Part shown: positions 15,003 through 23,490 of the stretch, one piece after another
How positions within the stretch are numbered: position 1 is the first letter of the stretch
Layout of the letters: each line of letters opens with the position of its first letter
Assembly: GCF_024054555.1 (NCBI RefSeq)
Contig: NZ_JAMXLY010000005.1
Span: forward strand, 1 to 64,000
DNA length: 64,000 nt
Origin: Segatella cerevisiae
GTDB taxonomy: Bacteria > Bacteroidota > Bacteroidia > Bacteroidales > Bacteroidaceae
Reading direction: 5' to 3'
Translations under genes and position numbers: made by a program
The notes under the pieces: model-generated
Told to the model about the DNA's origin: nothing
Database searches by the model: none
The model's input: only the letters and a program-made list of their open reading frames with translations

Positions 15003-16469
15003 TTAGAAAATTTCTTCAGGAGACTCCACTAAATGGGAGGCACCGTGCGTGAGGAGGAATTCACGATTGCGAAATCCCCAAAGCACACTAATACAAGGCA
15101 TCTTGCAGTTTTTCGCCGTCATGATGTCCACATCACTGTCACCGATATAAACGGCACCGGAACGCGTACACTTCAATTGCCTCAAAGCTTCGAGAACCGT
15201 ATCAGGAGCCGGTTTTTTGTGAATGTTTTCCCGCTCGCCTATTGCGACCTTCACCTGTGGGAAAAAGTGGCGGCAAAGTTCCTGGGTAGCCGTATAGAAT
15301 TTGTTGCTCACGACTGCAACGTTTTTCCCGTTCTTAGATAATCTGTTCAGCATCTCGGGAATGCCGGGATAAGGTTGGGTCGTATCCAGGCTATGGACAA
15401 GATAATGCTTGCGGAAAGTCTGATAGGTAGAATCAAACTTCGGGTTCTGCAATCCCCCGGGTATTGCCCGTTCCATAAGTTTCTTCACCCCGTTGCCAAC
15501 AAATCTGCGCACCTCGTCCACTGTCCTTTCCGGCATTCCGGCAGTGCGGAGGGCATAATTACAACTTGCGGCCAGATCCCGGAGGGTATTCAGCAGAGTG
15601 CCGTCAAGATCAAAAATATAAGTATCATAGGTTTGCAGCCAACTGAAGTTCCGGACTTTGACAGGCATTTGGCTGAAAGCCTCCATCACTCTTTCAGGTT
15701 GATCTGTTTCCACTGTGATACGCGCTTTCAAGGATTTATTCTTGACGCGCAGCAAACTGTCATCCAGGACCAATACCGTGTTATCCTTTAGCCGATCTAA
15801 TCCGACAGTCCTGTTCTCGTCTGTCTCCCACTGCTTGAGTTGATGAGTTTCATCATCTATGACCACATACTTGTATTCCAAAGAAGTACTTACAGCAAAC
15901 ACGTCCACGCTCAGGCTCCACACCCGTTGGTCAATGCGTTTCATGAGCAGATACCTCTGTTTGTTCCAATTGCCCAAGACCGGATGATTCCCGCAGATTG
16001 CAACAGATTCACCCTTTTCCAGATTCGGTGCAATGACGCGGAAGATGACCGTACGGGCATATACGGCCATATTGAGATGAGGGAGCAGCTGGCTCAAATC
16101 CAGTGATCCCAAGTTTCCTGTATCTGAAGTTCCGGCATCACCAAGACAAGGATAAGGCTCATCCTGCCAGGAATCCAGAAAAGCATAATCTTTCATAGGA
16201 TGATAAACATAGAGTCTTGGGCATTGGGTCCACTCTTTCCGCAATACATTTCCCTTCTCATCCTCTATCTGATACCAATAATACATGTATGCAGCAGCAG
16301 GTTGAAGAAAATCTACAACGTGAGTCTCCAAAGTCCATAAATACCCATCATTTGTCTGCAGAGGCAAATTCTCCTTACTTTGGCGTCCTTTGTCACTGAT
16401 GTAGTTCAGCACCAAATGTACAGACTGTCCCCATGCCGTATGATAAATAATATTAAACTCTAATTTCAT
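15003..16469 (-). CDS. Two CBM20-like domains fused to a HAD-family phosphatase
   Basis: A 488-residue protein. Residues about 1-100 (MKLEFNIIYHTAWGQSVHL) and about 138-240 (VIFRVIAPN, CGNHPVLGNWN, LEYKYVVID) resemble the two N-terminal CBM20 starch-binding domains of Bacteroidota 4-alpha-glucanotransferase MalQ. Instead of the GH77 catalytic domain, a linker (about 243-280) leads into a complete HAD phosphatase (282-488) of phosphoglycolate-phosphatase type: motif I FDLDGTLL (nucleophile D287, D289), motif II Ser in VVSNK (388), motif III Lys in HKKPAPD (about 418), motif IV GDSDVD (443-448). There is no signal peptide, so it is cytoplasmic. The reaction is phosphoester hydrolysis; a sugar phosphate tied to glycogen or maltodextrin metabolism is plausible inference. 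Confidence 0.82.
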   Translation of the reverse strand: MKLEFNIIYHTAWGQSVHLVLNYISDKGRQSKENLPLQTNDGYLWTLETHVVDFLQPAAAYMYYWYQIEDEKGNVLRKEWTQCPRLYVYHPMKDYAFLDSWQDEPYPCLGDAGTSDTGNLGSLDLSQLLPHLNMAVYARTVIFRVIAPNLEKGESVAICGNHPVLGNWNKQRYLLMKRIDQRVWSLSVDVFAVSTSLEYKYVVIDDETHQLKQWETDENRTVGLDRLKDNTVLVLDDSLLRVKNKSLKARITVETDQPERVMEAFSQMPVKVRNFSWLQTYDTYIFDLDGTLLNTLRDLAASCNYALRTAGMPERTVDEVRRFVGNGVKKLMERAIPGGLQNPKFDSTYQTFRKHYLVHSLDTTQPYPGIPEMLNRLSKNGKNVAVVSNKFYTATQELCRHFFPQVKVAIGERENIHKKPAPDTVLEALRQLKCTRSGAVYIGDSDVDIMTAKNCKMPCISVLWGFRNREFLLTHGASHLVESPEEIF

Positions 16470-16486
16470 ACTCTTAATTTTTTATG

Positions 16487-16494
16487 CAAAGGTA
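16487..16494 (-). promoter_or_regulatory. -7 element for the CBM20-HAD gene
   Basis: On the minus strand this reads TACCTTTG, matching TAnnTTTG. It lies 17 bp upstream of the ATG, so the leader is very short. It is arranged back to back with the mltG promoter 44 bp away. Confidence 0.65.
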
Positions 16495-16537
16495 TATAAT
16501 AAATAATAATTCTTCTCCCTATTTCTCAATTTATTAC

Positions 16538-16545
16538 TACCTTTG
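16538..16545 (+). promoter_or_regulatory. -7 element for mltG
   Basis: TACCTTTG followed by C, 15 bp before the mltG ATG at 16561. The start site near 16552 leaves a leader of about 9 nt, or about 18 nt if translation starts at the second ATG (16570). Confidence 0.65.
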
Positions 16546-16560
16546 CAGCGATTTTAAAAG

Positions 16561-17619
16561 ATGAGAAAAATGAAACATCAGACTTGTAAAAAGTATGTTA
16601 TTGCCATTGCGACATGTTTAGTAGTGATAATGGGAATAGTGTATTACTATTTCTTTTCTTCTTTTTCTGTAAAATCAGAAACATCGTATATTTACATTGA
16701 CCAAGACGATAGTATCGACTCTGTATACAATAAACTCAAACCTATTGCCAACGGTCATAGTTTTTTTGCCTTCCGTACACTCGTACGGCACTTTGATTAT
16801 GCCAAGCATATCCGGACCGGTCGCTATGCCATCACCAAAGGGGAAGGTGCCCTCACCCTCTTCAGACATTTGAGAAATGGCCAACAGACTCCTGTCGACT
16901 TGACCATCCCGTCTGCTGTGAGAACTTTAGGCGACTTGTCTTATGACATCAGCAAGAAATTGATGCTGGATGAAGAGCAACTCTATGATTCACTTACCAA
17001 TGAACAGTTGTGTCGGCAGTACGGTTATGATACGACTACCATTGCCTGTATGTTCATCCCCAACACCTATGATATCTATTGGGACATCAGTATTCCGAAA
17101 TTCCTGGACAGAATGCAGAAAGAAAGCAAGAAATTCTGGAATTTCGAACGTCGGAAAAAGGCTGAAGCAATGGGCTTCACTCCCATCCAGGTAATTACCC
17201 TCGCCAGTATAGTAGACTCCGAGACCAACAACGACGCGGAAAAACCGATGATTGCCGGTCTATACTATAACCGTCTGAAAGTCCGGAATGCGAAATATCC
17301 TGATGGAATGCCGTTACAGTCAGACCCTACCATCAAGTTTGCTTGGAAAAGATTCGACTTGAAGCGTATCTATAACAATCTTCTCTATATCCACAGTCCG
17401 TACAACACCTATAAGAATCCGGGACTGCCACCAGGACCGATCTGCATACCTTCCGTTGCGGGAATCGATGCCGTCCTCAACTATGTCCATCACGATTATC
17501 TCTATATGTGCGCGAAGGAAGACTTCAGCGGTACCCATAATTTTGCCCGCACCTATGCCGAGCATATGAAGAACGCTGCAAAATATACCAAAGCTTTGAA
17601 TGAAAGGGGTATCAAATAA
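16561..17619 (+). CDS. mltG: Endolytic murein transglycosylase MltG
   Basis: A 352-residue inner-membrane protein with one N-terminal transmembrane helix (about 12-32, YVIAIATCLVVIMGIVYYYF) and a periplasmic YceG/MltG domain. Typical motifs are IDQDDSIDSVYNKL (LysM-like part), LASIVDSETNNDAEKPMIAGLYYNRL containing the catalytic Glu, LQSDPTIKFAWKRFD, and SPYNTYKNPGLPPGPI near the C-terminus. The family cleaves nascent glycan strands and is thought to set peptidoglycan chain ends. The second ATG at 16570 is an alternative start given the nearby promoter. A clear terminator follows. Confidence 0.93.
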   Translation: MRKMKHQTCKKYVIAIATCLVVIMGIVYYYFFSSFSVKSETSYIYIDQDDSIDSVYNKLKPIANGHSFFAFRTLVRHFDYAKHIRTGRYAITKGEGALTLFRHLRNGQQTPVDLTIPSAVRTLGDLSYDISKKLMLDEEQLYDSLTNEQLCRQYGYDTTTIACMFIPNTYDIYWDISIPKFLDRMQKESKKFWNFERRKKAEAMGFTPIQVITLASIVDSETNNDAEKPMIAGLYYNRLKVRNAKYPDGMPLQSDPTIKFAWKRFDLKRIYNNLLYIHSPYNTYKNPGLPPGPICIPSVAGIDAVLNYVHHDYLYMCAKEDFSGTHNFARTYAEHMKNAAKYTKALNERGIK

Positions 17620-17676
17620 AGCGGACAGTTTTTGTATTTGCCGAAAGAAAACATTCTGTTTACAAAGATAATTTCA

Positions 17677-17708
17677 ATAAAAAAGACGTGCCGAACACGT
17701 CTTTTTTA
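17677..17708 (+). terminator. Intrinsic terminator of mltG
   Basis: AAAAAAGACGTG (17679-17690) pairs with CACGTCTTTTTT (17696-17707) around a CCGAA loop, with the T-run built into the arm. The match is perfect over 12 bp. Confidence 0.92.
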
Positions 17709-17845
17709 TTGTTATAGGATGTGGGCGATACGAAATCCTAAAAAAATCATCTCAAGTAAAGTTAGGAACATACAAAAATAACATCCTCAACTTTCATTGA
17801 TTTTTTAATTATTTTAATAAATTAAGGGCGAGTTCCAAATGCTGA

Positions 17846-17935
17846 AAAAACAGAAGCGTTCCCCTTTTCACAAAGGAGAACGCTTATCTCAATAGGTATT
17901 AGCTTTTTTAAGGTAAAAAGATTGTATTCAGGATA
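17846..17935 (-). ncRNA. Candidate small RNA of about 90 nt with its own promoter and terminator
   Basis: On the minus strand a consensus promoter (17942-17973) fires into 90 bp with no coding frame. The transcript would end in a hairpin AAGCGTTC (plus 17878-17885) / GAACGCTT (plus 17854-17861). Inside it, CCTTT/AAAGG pairs extend the stem around a GTG-centred loop. The tail CTGTTTTTT follows. This is the classic layout of a short regulatory RNA: about 45 nt of unpaired 5' sequence, then a terminator hairpin. It lies between mltG and glnS, antisense to neither. I do not recognise a family. Confidence 0.55.
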
Positions 17936-17941
17936 ATGTTA

Positions 17942-17973
17942 CAAAGGTAAAATATTTCTTTTTCTTCTGCAAA
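17942..17973 (-). promoter_or_regulatory. Complete promoter (TTTG-N20-TACCTTTG) for the minus-strand small RNA
   Basis: On the minus strand TTTG (plus 17970-17973) and TACCTTTG (plus 17942-17949) are spaced exactly 20 bp. No gene follows on this strand before the terminator at 17854-17885. Confidence 0.7.
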
Positions 17974-18062
17974 TTCTTTTATATGTTTAAAAACATATTC
18001 TTAGGGTTTTCTTCGAAATATAAACCTTCATTCACATAAAGAAAAAAAACTATTACTGAACC

Positions 18063-18093
18063 TTTGGGTATATACAATCTTTTAGTACCTTTG
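18063..18093 (+). promoter_or_regulatory. Complete promoter (TTTG-N19-TACCTTTG) for glnS
   Basis: TTTG at 18063-18066 and TACCTTTG at 18086-18093 are 19 bp apart. The transcription start near 18100 gives a leader of about 27 nt before the ATG at 18127. Confidence 0.8.
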
Positions 18094-18126
18094 CAATGAA
18101 TTGTAATTATCTATAGTTTTATCGTC

Positions 18127-19848
18127 ATGGCTATAAAAAAAGAAGAAAATAGCGAAGAAAAGAAAAGCATCAGCTTTGTAGAAAAACTCGTTCAGGAAGA
18201 CCTTGCAAAAGGTAAAAACGGGGGACGTATACAGACTCGTTTCCCGCCTGAGCCTAATGGGTATCTGCACATCGGCCATGCTAAAGCCATCTGTATGGAT
18301 TTCGGGATTGCCGAAAAATATCATGGTGTCTGTAATCTTCGTTTCGATGATACGAATCCCAGCAAGGAGAATAATGAATACGTAGAAAATATCCTCAATG
18401 ACATCAAATGGCTCGGTTTTAAATGGGGACATATTTATTATGCTTCTGACTATTTCGAGAAATTATGGAATTTCGCCATTTGGATGATCCGGCAGGGCAA
18501 AGCCTATGTCGATGAACAGACCAGTGAACAGATTGCCGAGCAGAAGGGCACTCCGACGACTCCTGGGACAGCAAGTCCTTACAGAGACCGCCCGATAGAA
18601 GAAAACCTGCGCCTCTTTCAACACATGAACACGGCTGAAGCTGTAGAAGGTTCTATGGTGCTCCGCGCCAAACTGGATATGGCGAATGCGGACATGCTGC
18701 TGCGTGACCCTATCATTTATAGAATCATCCAAACTCCTCACCACCGTACCGGTACCAAATGGCACTGTTATCCGATGTATGACTTCGCCCATGGCCAAAG
18801 CGATTATTTCGAGGGTGTCACCCACTCCATCTGCACACTTGAATTCGTCCCTCACCGTCCCTTGTATAATCTCTTCGTCGACTTTCTCAAGGAAATGGAC
18901 GGCACTGATGATAAAATGGATGATAACCGCCCACGACAGATCGAGTTCAACAGATTGAACCTGACTTACTCGGTCATGTCAAAGCGCAAACTCCACACCT
19001 TAGTGGATGAAAAACTTGTCAATGGGTGGGATGATCCCCGGATGCCGACATTGTGCGGGATGCGGAGAAGAGGTTTTTCACCTGAAAGTATCCGTAAATT
19101 CATAGATTCTATTGGGTATACAAAATTCGATGCCCTCAATGATATTGCGCTCTTGGAGGCTAGCGTACGCGAAGACCTCAATGAGCGTGCCATCCGTGTC
19201 AGTGCCGTACTGGATCCGGTAAGTCTGGTGATCACCAACTATCCTGAAGATAAGACAGAAGACATGGTCGCCATCAATAATCCCGAAGACGAAGCAGCCG
19301 GCAGCCATACCATCCAGTTTACTAAGAAACTGTGGATAGAACGTGCCGACTTCATGGAGGATGCTCCTAGAAAATTCTTCCGCATGACTCCGGGAAAAGA
19401 AGTGCGTCTGAAGAATGCCTACATCATCAAATGTACAGGTTGCAAGAAAGATGCTGAAGGACGGGTCATCGAGATAGAAGCAACCTATGATCCTGAGAGC
19501 CGAAGCGGAATGCCGGGTGCCAACAGGAAGGTCAAAGGAACACTCCATTGGGTCAGCCAAGACCACTGTCATAAGGCTGAGATTCGGGAATACGACAGAC
19601 TCTTTACGATAGAAGATCCGTCGTCCGATGAACGCGATTTCAGAGAACTACTGAATCCCGACAGCCTGCATGTCCTGAATGATTGCTTCGTGGAGGATTA
19701 CGCTGCAGAAAAGAAACCCGGAGAATACCTCCAGTTCCAGAGAATCGGCTATTTCATGGCTGATCTGGACTCCACACCCGAGCATCTGGTTTACAATAAA
19801 ACAGTCAACCTGAAAGATACTTGGGCAAAAATGAAGAAAAAAGACTGA
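18127..19848 (+). CDS. glnS: Glutaminyl-tRNA synthetase
   Basis: A 573-residue class I aminoacyl-tRNA synthetase. The HIGH motif (PPEPNGYLHIGHAKAI, about residues 40-55) and KMSKS-equivalent VMSKRKL (about residue 282) are present, with the GlnRS features RFDDTNPSKEN and ALNDIALLEASVREDL. The C-terminal half carries the two beta-barrel anticodon-binding domains (ending TVNLKDTWAKMKKKD). It charges tRNA-Gln directly. Length is normal. The following TPR gene begins at the base right after the stop codon, so they are co-transcribed. Confidence 0.96.
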   Translation: MAIKKEENSEEKKSISFVEKLVQEDLAKGKNGGRIQTRFPPEPNGYLHIGHAKAICMDFGIAEKYHGVCNLRFDDTNPSKENNEYVENILNDIKWLGFKWGHIYYASDYFEKLWNFAIWMIRQGKAYVDEQTSEQIAEQKGTPTTPGTASPYRDRPIEENLRLFQHMNTAEAVEGSMVLRAKLDMANADMLLRDPIIYRIIQTPHHRTGTKWHCYPMYDFAHGQSDYFEGVTHSICTLEFVPHRPLYNLFVDFLKEMDGTDDKMDDNRPRQIEFNRLNLTYSVMSKRKLHTLVDEKLVNGWDDPRMPTLCGMRRRGFSPESIRKFIDSIGYTKFDALNDIALLEASVREDLNERAIRVSAVLDPVSLVITNYPEDKTEDMVAINNPEDEAAGSHTIQFTKKLWIERADFMEDAPRKFFRMTPGKEVRLKNAYIIKCTGCKKDAEGRVIEIEATYDPESRSGMPGANRKVKGTLHWVSQDHCHKAEIREYDRLFTIEDPSSDERDFRELLNPDSLHVLNDCFVEDYAAEKKPGEYLQFQRIGYFMADLDSTPEHLVYNKTVNLKDTWAKMKKKD

Positions 19849-21276
19849 ATGAGAAACAGTTATTACGATACCCCTGACTTCCGCCGGTTACTTAGGGAAT
19901 ACGAACAGGCGAGAGGCAAAGGTGAGCAGATTTTCATGGATTCAGATGATCTGATCCGAATCTGTGAATATTATCAGGCGAGCGGATATGAGGCGAAAGC
20001 CTTAGAAGGTGCCCGCTATGCTCTACAACTCTTTCCAGGTGCCATTGAACCTTTGGCTTTTCTGTCCAGGTATTTTCTATTGGTCAAGAATGACGCTGAG
20101 AAAGCCAAGAAATATGCCGATAAGATTCAAGACAAGTCTGACGCTGACTATTTCTATCTCAATGCGGAGATCATGATCGTCCAGCAAGAGCCGGAAAAAG
20201 CCGACCGCTATCTTCTGGACCAAATTTCTATTGTCGAGGCTGAAGAAGACGAAGAGGATATTTCCATTCAAGATTACTATTTCGATGTGGCGACGTTATT
20301 CTCAGACTACAGTTTCTTCACTTTGGCCAAGAAATGGCTGGACAAATGTAAAGAGACTTCCCAGTCCGACTATGAAGAATTGTATGCAAGCATAGCCGTA
20401 GGATTAGGGGATTATGACAAAGCCAATCAGATCTACGAGGAAATGCTGGGGAAGAATCCTTTTTCTGAAGATCTGTGGAACAAGTTGGCTTCTTCTCAAT
20501 TTCTGCAGGGGGACTACAAGGATGCTATCCAAAGTAGCGAATTTGCCATTGCCATCAATACAGAGAATGAAGAGGCTATCCTGAATAAGGCAAACGGTCT
20601 GTATTCTCTCGGCAACTATGCCGAGGCTGAAAAATTTTTCAAGAAATATACCCAGTTGGTCCCTGACAGTGAAACGGGCGAACTTTTTTTGGGAATTACC
20701 TTGTCTCATCTCAACAGACCCGGTGCTGCTCTTATCCATATTAAAAAAGCGGAACTGCTTTCTGATAAGGATAATCCTGACATCAAAGAAATTTACGAGC
20801 AGTTGGCTTTCACGGAGAGTAAACTCGGGCATCTGGAAGAGGCTATTCGCTATATTGATGAAGCGATGACCATGCCTAACTGTGACAAAGATGAATTGAA
20901 AGTTCTCAAAGGTCATATCTATCTCGAGAACAAAATGTATAAGGAAGGTCAGCGATGCTATGAGGAAGCAATAGACCATACGACATCTCCCCAAGTTTTC
21001 TTCCGTTCTGCAGTGTCCTTTTACGAAAACGGACTTTTCCTGACAGCCTACGAAATGTTCCAGACCATTCTTCTTGCGCCCCATGAAAACTGGAACAAGG
21101 GGTTCTCTTATCTTGCTGCCTGCGCCAGAGAACTGCAGAAAGACGAGGAATATCGTAAGTATCTGAAAATCGCGGTTGAGAAAAATCCGAAAGAAGCCAA
21201 GAAAATATTAGGCAAATTTTTCCCTGATGGCATGGAACCGTCACAATACATGACCTACTTGGAAACATTGCACTAA
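19849..21276 (+). CDS. Tetratricopeptide-repeat protein
   Basis: A 475-residue protein composed mainly of TPR helices: YYQASGYEAKALEGARYALQLFP, LYASIAVGLGDYDKANQIYEEML, LASSQFLQGDYKDAIQSSEFAI and ANGLYSLGNYAEAEKFFKKYTQL, with further units to the C-terminus. No signal peptide or membrane helix is seen, so it is cytoplasmic. The ATG follows the glnS TGA with no gap. TPR arrays scaffold protein complexes; the partner is unknown, and a link to translation is only positional. Confidence 0.85.
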   Translation: MRNSYYDTPDFRRLLREYEQARGKGEQIFMDSDDLIRICEYYQASGYEAKALEGARYALQLFPGAIEPLAFLSRYFLLVKNDAEKAKKYADKIQDKSDADYFYLNAEIMIVQQEPEKADRYLLDQISIVEAEEDEEDISIQDYYFDVATLFSDYSFFTLAKKWLDKCKETSQSDYEELYASIAVGLGDYDKANQIYEEMLGKNPFSEDLWNKLASSQFLQGDYKDAIQSSEFAIAINTENEEAILNKANGLYSLGNYAEAEKFFKKYTQLVPDSETGELFLGITLSHLNRPGAALIHIKKAELLSDKDNPDIKEIYEQLAFTESKLGHLEEAIRYIDEAMTMPNCDKDELKVLKGHIYLENKMYKEGQRCYEEAIDHTTSPQVFFRSAVSFYENGLFLTAYEMFQTILLAPHENWNKGFSYLAACARELQKDEEYRKYLKIAVEKNPKEAKKILGKFFPDGMEPSQYMTYLETLH

Positions 21277-21339
21277 CAGGTAAGCCGCGATACGAATCCA
21301 TTTATTTTTCTAAGATCTTATTCTAATTATATTGTTTGT

Positions 21340-21981
21340 ATGGGTATTTTGTCTTCATTGCTGAATGATTTGAATTACGGGACTGTTTTCTTGTTGATGT
21401 TATTGGAAAGTACGGTTCTTCCGGTCCCCTCTGAATTCGTCATTCCCCCCGCAGCCTATCATGCCGCTGCCGGAAATCTCGACATCTTTCTGGTTATTGT
21501 CTTTGGTGTCCTCGGGGCCGCCTGCGGTGCCACGATCAATTATATTGCCGGTTATTATCTTGGCAGACCTGTCATTTACAAATTTGCCAATAGCAGAATC
21601 GGACATCTCTGCCTTCTGAACCAAGGGAAAATAGAGAGAAGTGAGAGGTACTTCAACAAACACGGTATGGTTGCCACTATCACCGGCAGACTAATTCCCG
21701 GCATCCGGCATCTGATCTCCATACCTGCCGGTATGAGCAAGATGAAATATTGGAAGTTTATCCTCTATACCATGATTGGGGCTGGTATATGGAATTGCAT
21801 CCTGGCAGCTTTGGGATGGTATCTCCATTCCATCGTTCCTGAAGAGCAATTGGATGACAAAATAGCACTCTATATGGAGAGTATCAAATCTGTCATCTTC
21901 GTTCTGGTCGGAGCTGGCTGCCTTTTTCTGATTATCAGGTGGTTGATCAAAAGACGCAAACGTATCACCGGAGAAAAATAA
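21340..21981 (+). CDS. DedA-family membrane protein
   Basis: A 213-residue integral membrane protein. The DedA/SNARE-associated pattern is visible: LLESTVLPVPSEFVIPPAAYHAA, GAACGATINYIAGYYLGRP, RYFNKHGMVATITGRLIPGIRHLISIPAGMSKM with the conserved Gly-Arg-Phe/Leu-Ile-Pro-x-x-Arg motif, and IGAGIWNCILAALGWYL. About four to five hydrophobic segments are present and a basic tail ends the chain. DedA proteins act as lipid-carrier flippases or in proton-motive-force-dependent membrane homeostasis. The precise substrate (for example undecaprenyl phosphate) is not decidable here. Confidence 0.9.
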   Translation: MGILSSLLNDLNYGTVFLLMLLESTVLPVPSEFVIPPAAYHAAAGNLDIFLVIVFGVLGAACGATINYIAGYYLGRPVIYKFANSRIGHLCLLNQGKIERSERYFNKHGMVATITGRLIPGIRHLISIPAGMSKMKYWKFILYTMIGAGIWNCILAALGWYLHSIVPEEQLDDKIALYMESIKSVIFVLVGAGCLFLIIRWLIKRRKRITGEK

Positions 21982-22156
21982 GGAGGTGTACTTCAACTCT
22001 ACTTTATGAAGTGGTACAACTTTAACGTATAGGAGATTTTACCCATTCATCAAAATGACACACTTTGTGTCGGATTTGTGTAACTTCTATTCCCCCTCTG
22101 TCTCATCTTACTTCATTCATTTTTGCCTCAGGGAATCTGAAAGAGAGTGAAAAAGA

Positions 22157-22191
22157 AAAGCGATCATCCTACAGGGACAATCGCTTTTTTA
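22157..22191. terminator. Intrinsic, probably bidirectional terminator
   Basis: AAAAGCGAT (22157-22165) pairs with ATCGCTTTT (22181-22189) and a T-run follows on the plus strand; the A-rich left flank gives T's on the minus strand too. It lies between the DedA gene and the convergent fcl gene. Confidence 0.85.
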
Positions 22192-22244
22192 TGTTGTAAA
22201 TGTCTATCCAAAGATTTAAAGTCCGGTGTTCGACTTCCTCAGAA

Positions 22245-23462
22245 TCATTTACCGGTCAAACTCTCTTGATACCAGTCATAGAGTCGTTTCACTCCGTCTT
22301 CGATCTCTACCCGATGATGCCAACCCAGACGATGGAGTTTGCTCACGTCAATGAGTTTGCGCATGACACCATCAGGTTTGGAAGAATCAAAAATGATCTG
22401 TCCCTGAAAACCGACCGTCTTCGCCACCAACTCACTCAGTTCGCGAATCGTCAGTTCCTTGCCTGTCCCCACATTGATGTGGCAGTTGCGGATCTCTCCC
22501 AATGAAGGGATGGCTCCACCGCGCCCTTCGCTGTTGTTCCGGTTGACGGGACCGTCGGTCTTGACACCATAGAAAACACTCGAGTATTTCTTGATGCCGA
22601 TGATGTCGCTGAAATCGACGTTCAGCAACAGATAGACACTAGCATCCGCCATGTCCTCACTCCACAGAAACTCCCGCAGGGGTTTTCCCGTCCCCCAGAG
22701 GGTGACCTTGTTGTCTTCAATGCCATAGAATGACAGCGCCTTCAGGATACGGTCCTTCGGACTCTTCCCGTCCACGTTGCCCTCACCGATCACAGCACTC
22801 AACTTCACGTTCGGGTTCACCGGACGCTTGTCCATGTCCACACGGATCGCATCCCAGTTGCCTTCATGGATCAACCTTGACAGGTAGATCTTGCGCATCA
22901 TCGCAGGCATCACGTGGGAGTTCTCCAGATGGAAGTTGTCGTTCGGTCCGTAGAGGTTCGTCGGCATCACCGCAATATAGTTCGTGCCGTACTGCAGGTT
23001 ATAACTCTCGCACATTTTCAGTCCGGCAATCTTGGAAATGGCATATTCCTCATTGGTGTACTCCAAAGGAGAAGTCAGGAGTTCGTCCTCCTTCATCGGT
23101 TGGGGAGCATCCTTGGGATAAATGCACGTAGAACCGAGGAACAGAAGTTTCCTCACCCCATGGCTGTAGGCATTGGAGATCACGTTACACTGCATCTTCA
23201 TGTTCTGCATGATGAAGTCCGCCCGATAGAGCGAATTTGCCATGATGCCGCCCACGAAGGCAGCCGCCAGGACAACGGCGTCAGGACGCTCACGGTCGAA
23301 GAAGTCCTTCACGGCATCCTGGTCCGTCAGGTCCAGTTCACGGTGAGTACGGCCCACGAGGTTGTGGTAGCCACGTGACTCCAGGTTTTTCCAGATGGCC
23401 GATCCCACCAGGCCATGATGGCCTGCAACATATATCTTACTGTTCTTATCCAATACTGACAT
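22245..23462 (-). CDS. fcl: GDP-L-fucose synthase
   Basis: A 405-residue short-chain dehydrogenase. The NADP-binding motif AGHHGLVGSAIW (residues 13-24), active-site Ser in GSTCIYPKDAPQPMKEDELL, and YxxxK in EYAISKIAG are present. The protein is longer than the roughly 320-residue E. coli enzyme because of an extra segment (about residues 290-330, YSSVFYGVKTDGPVNRNNSEGRGG), a form I associate with Bacteroidota. It epimerises and reduces GDP-4-keto-6-deoxymannose to GDP-L-fucose in the cytoplasm. It is the last gene of a manC-gmd-fcl operon, 28 bp after gmd. Confidence 0.94.
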   Translation of the reverse strand: MSVLDKNSKIYVAGHHGLVGSAIWKNLESRGYHNLVGRTHRELDLTDQDAVKDFFDRERPDAVVLAAAFVGGIMANSLYRADFIMQNMKMQCNVISNAYSHGVRKLLFLGSTCIYPKDAPQPMKEDELLTSPLEYTNEEYAISKIAGLKMCESYNLQYGTNYIAVMPTNLYGPNDNFHLENSHVMPAMMRKIYLSRLIHEGNWDAIRVDMDKRPVNPNVKLSAVIGEGNVDGKSPKDRILKALSFYGIEDNKVTLWGTGKPLREFLWSEDMADASVYLLLNVDFSDIIGIKKYSSVFYGVKTDGPVNRNNSEGRGGAIPSLGEIRNCHINVGTGKELTIRELSELVAKTVGFQGQIIFDSSKPDGVMRKLIDVSKLHRLGWHHRVEIEDGVKRLYDWYQESLTGK

Positions 23463-23490
23463 GATTGATAAAGTTTATTTTCCGGTTATG

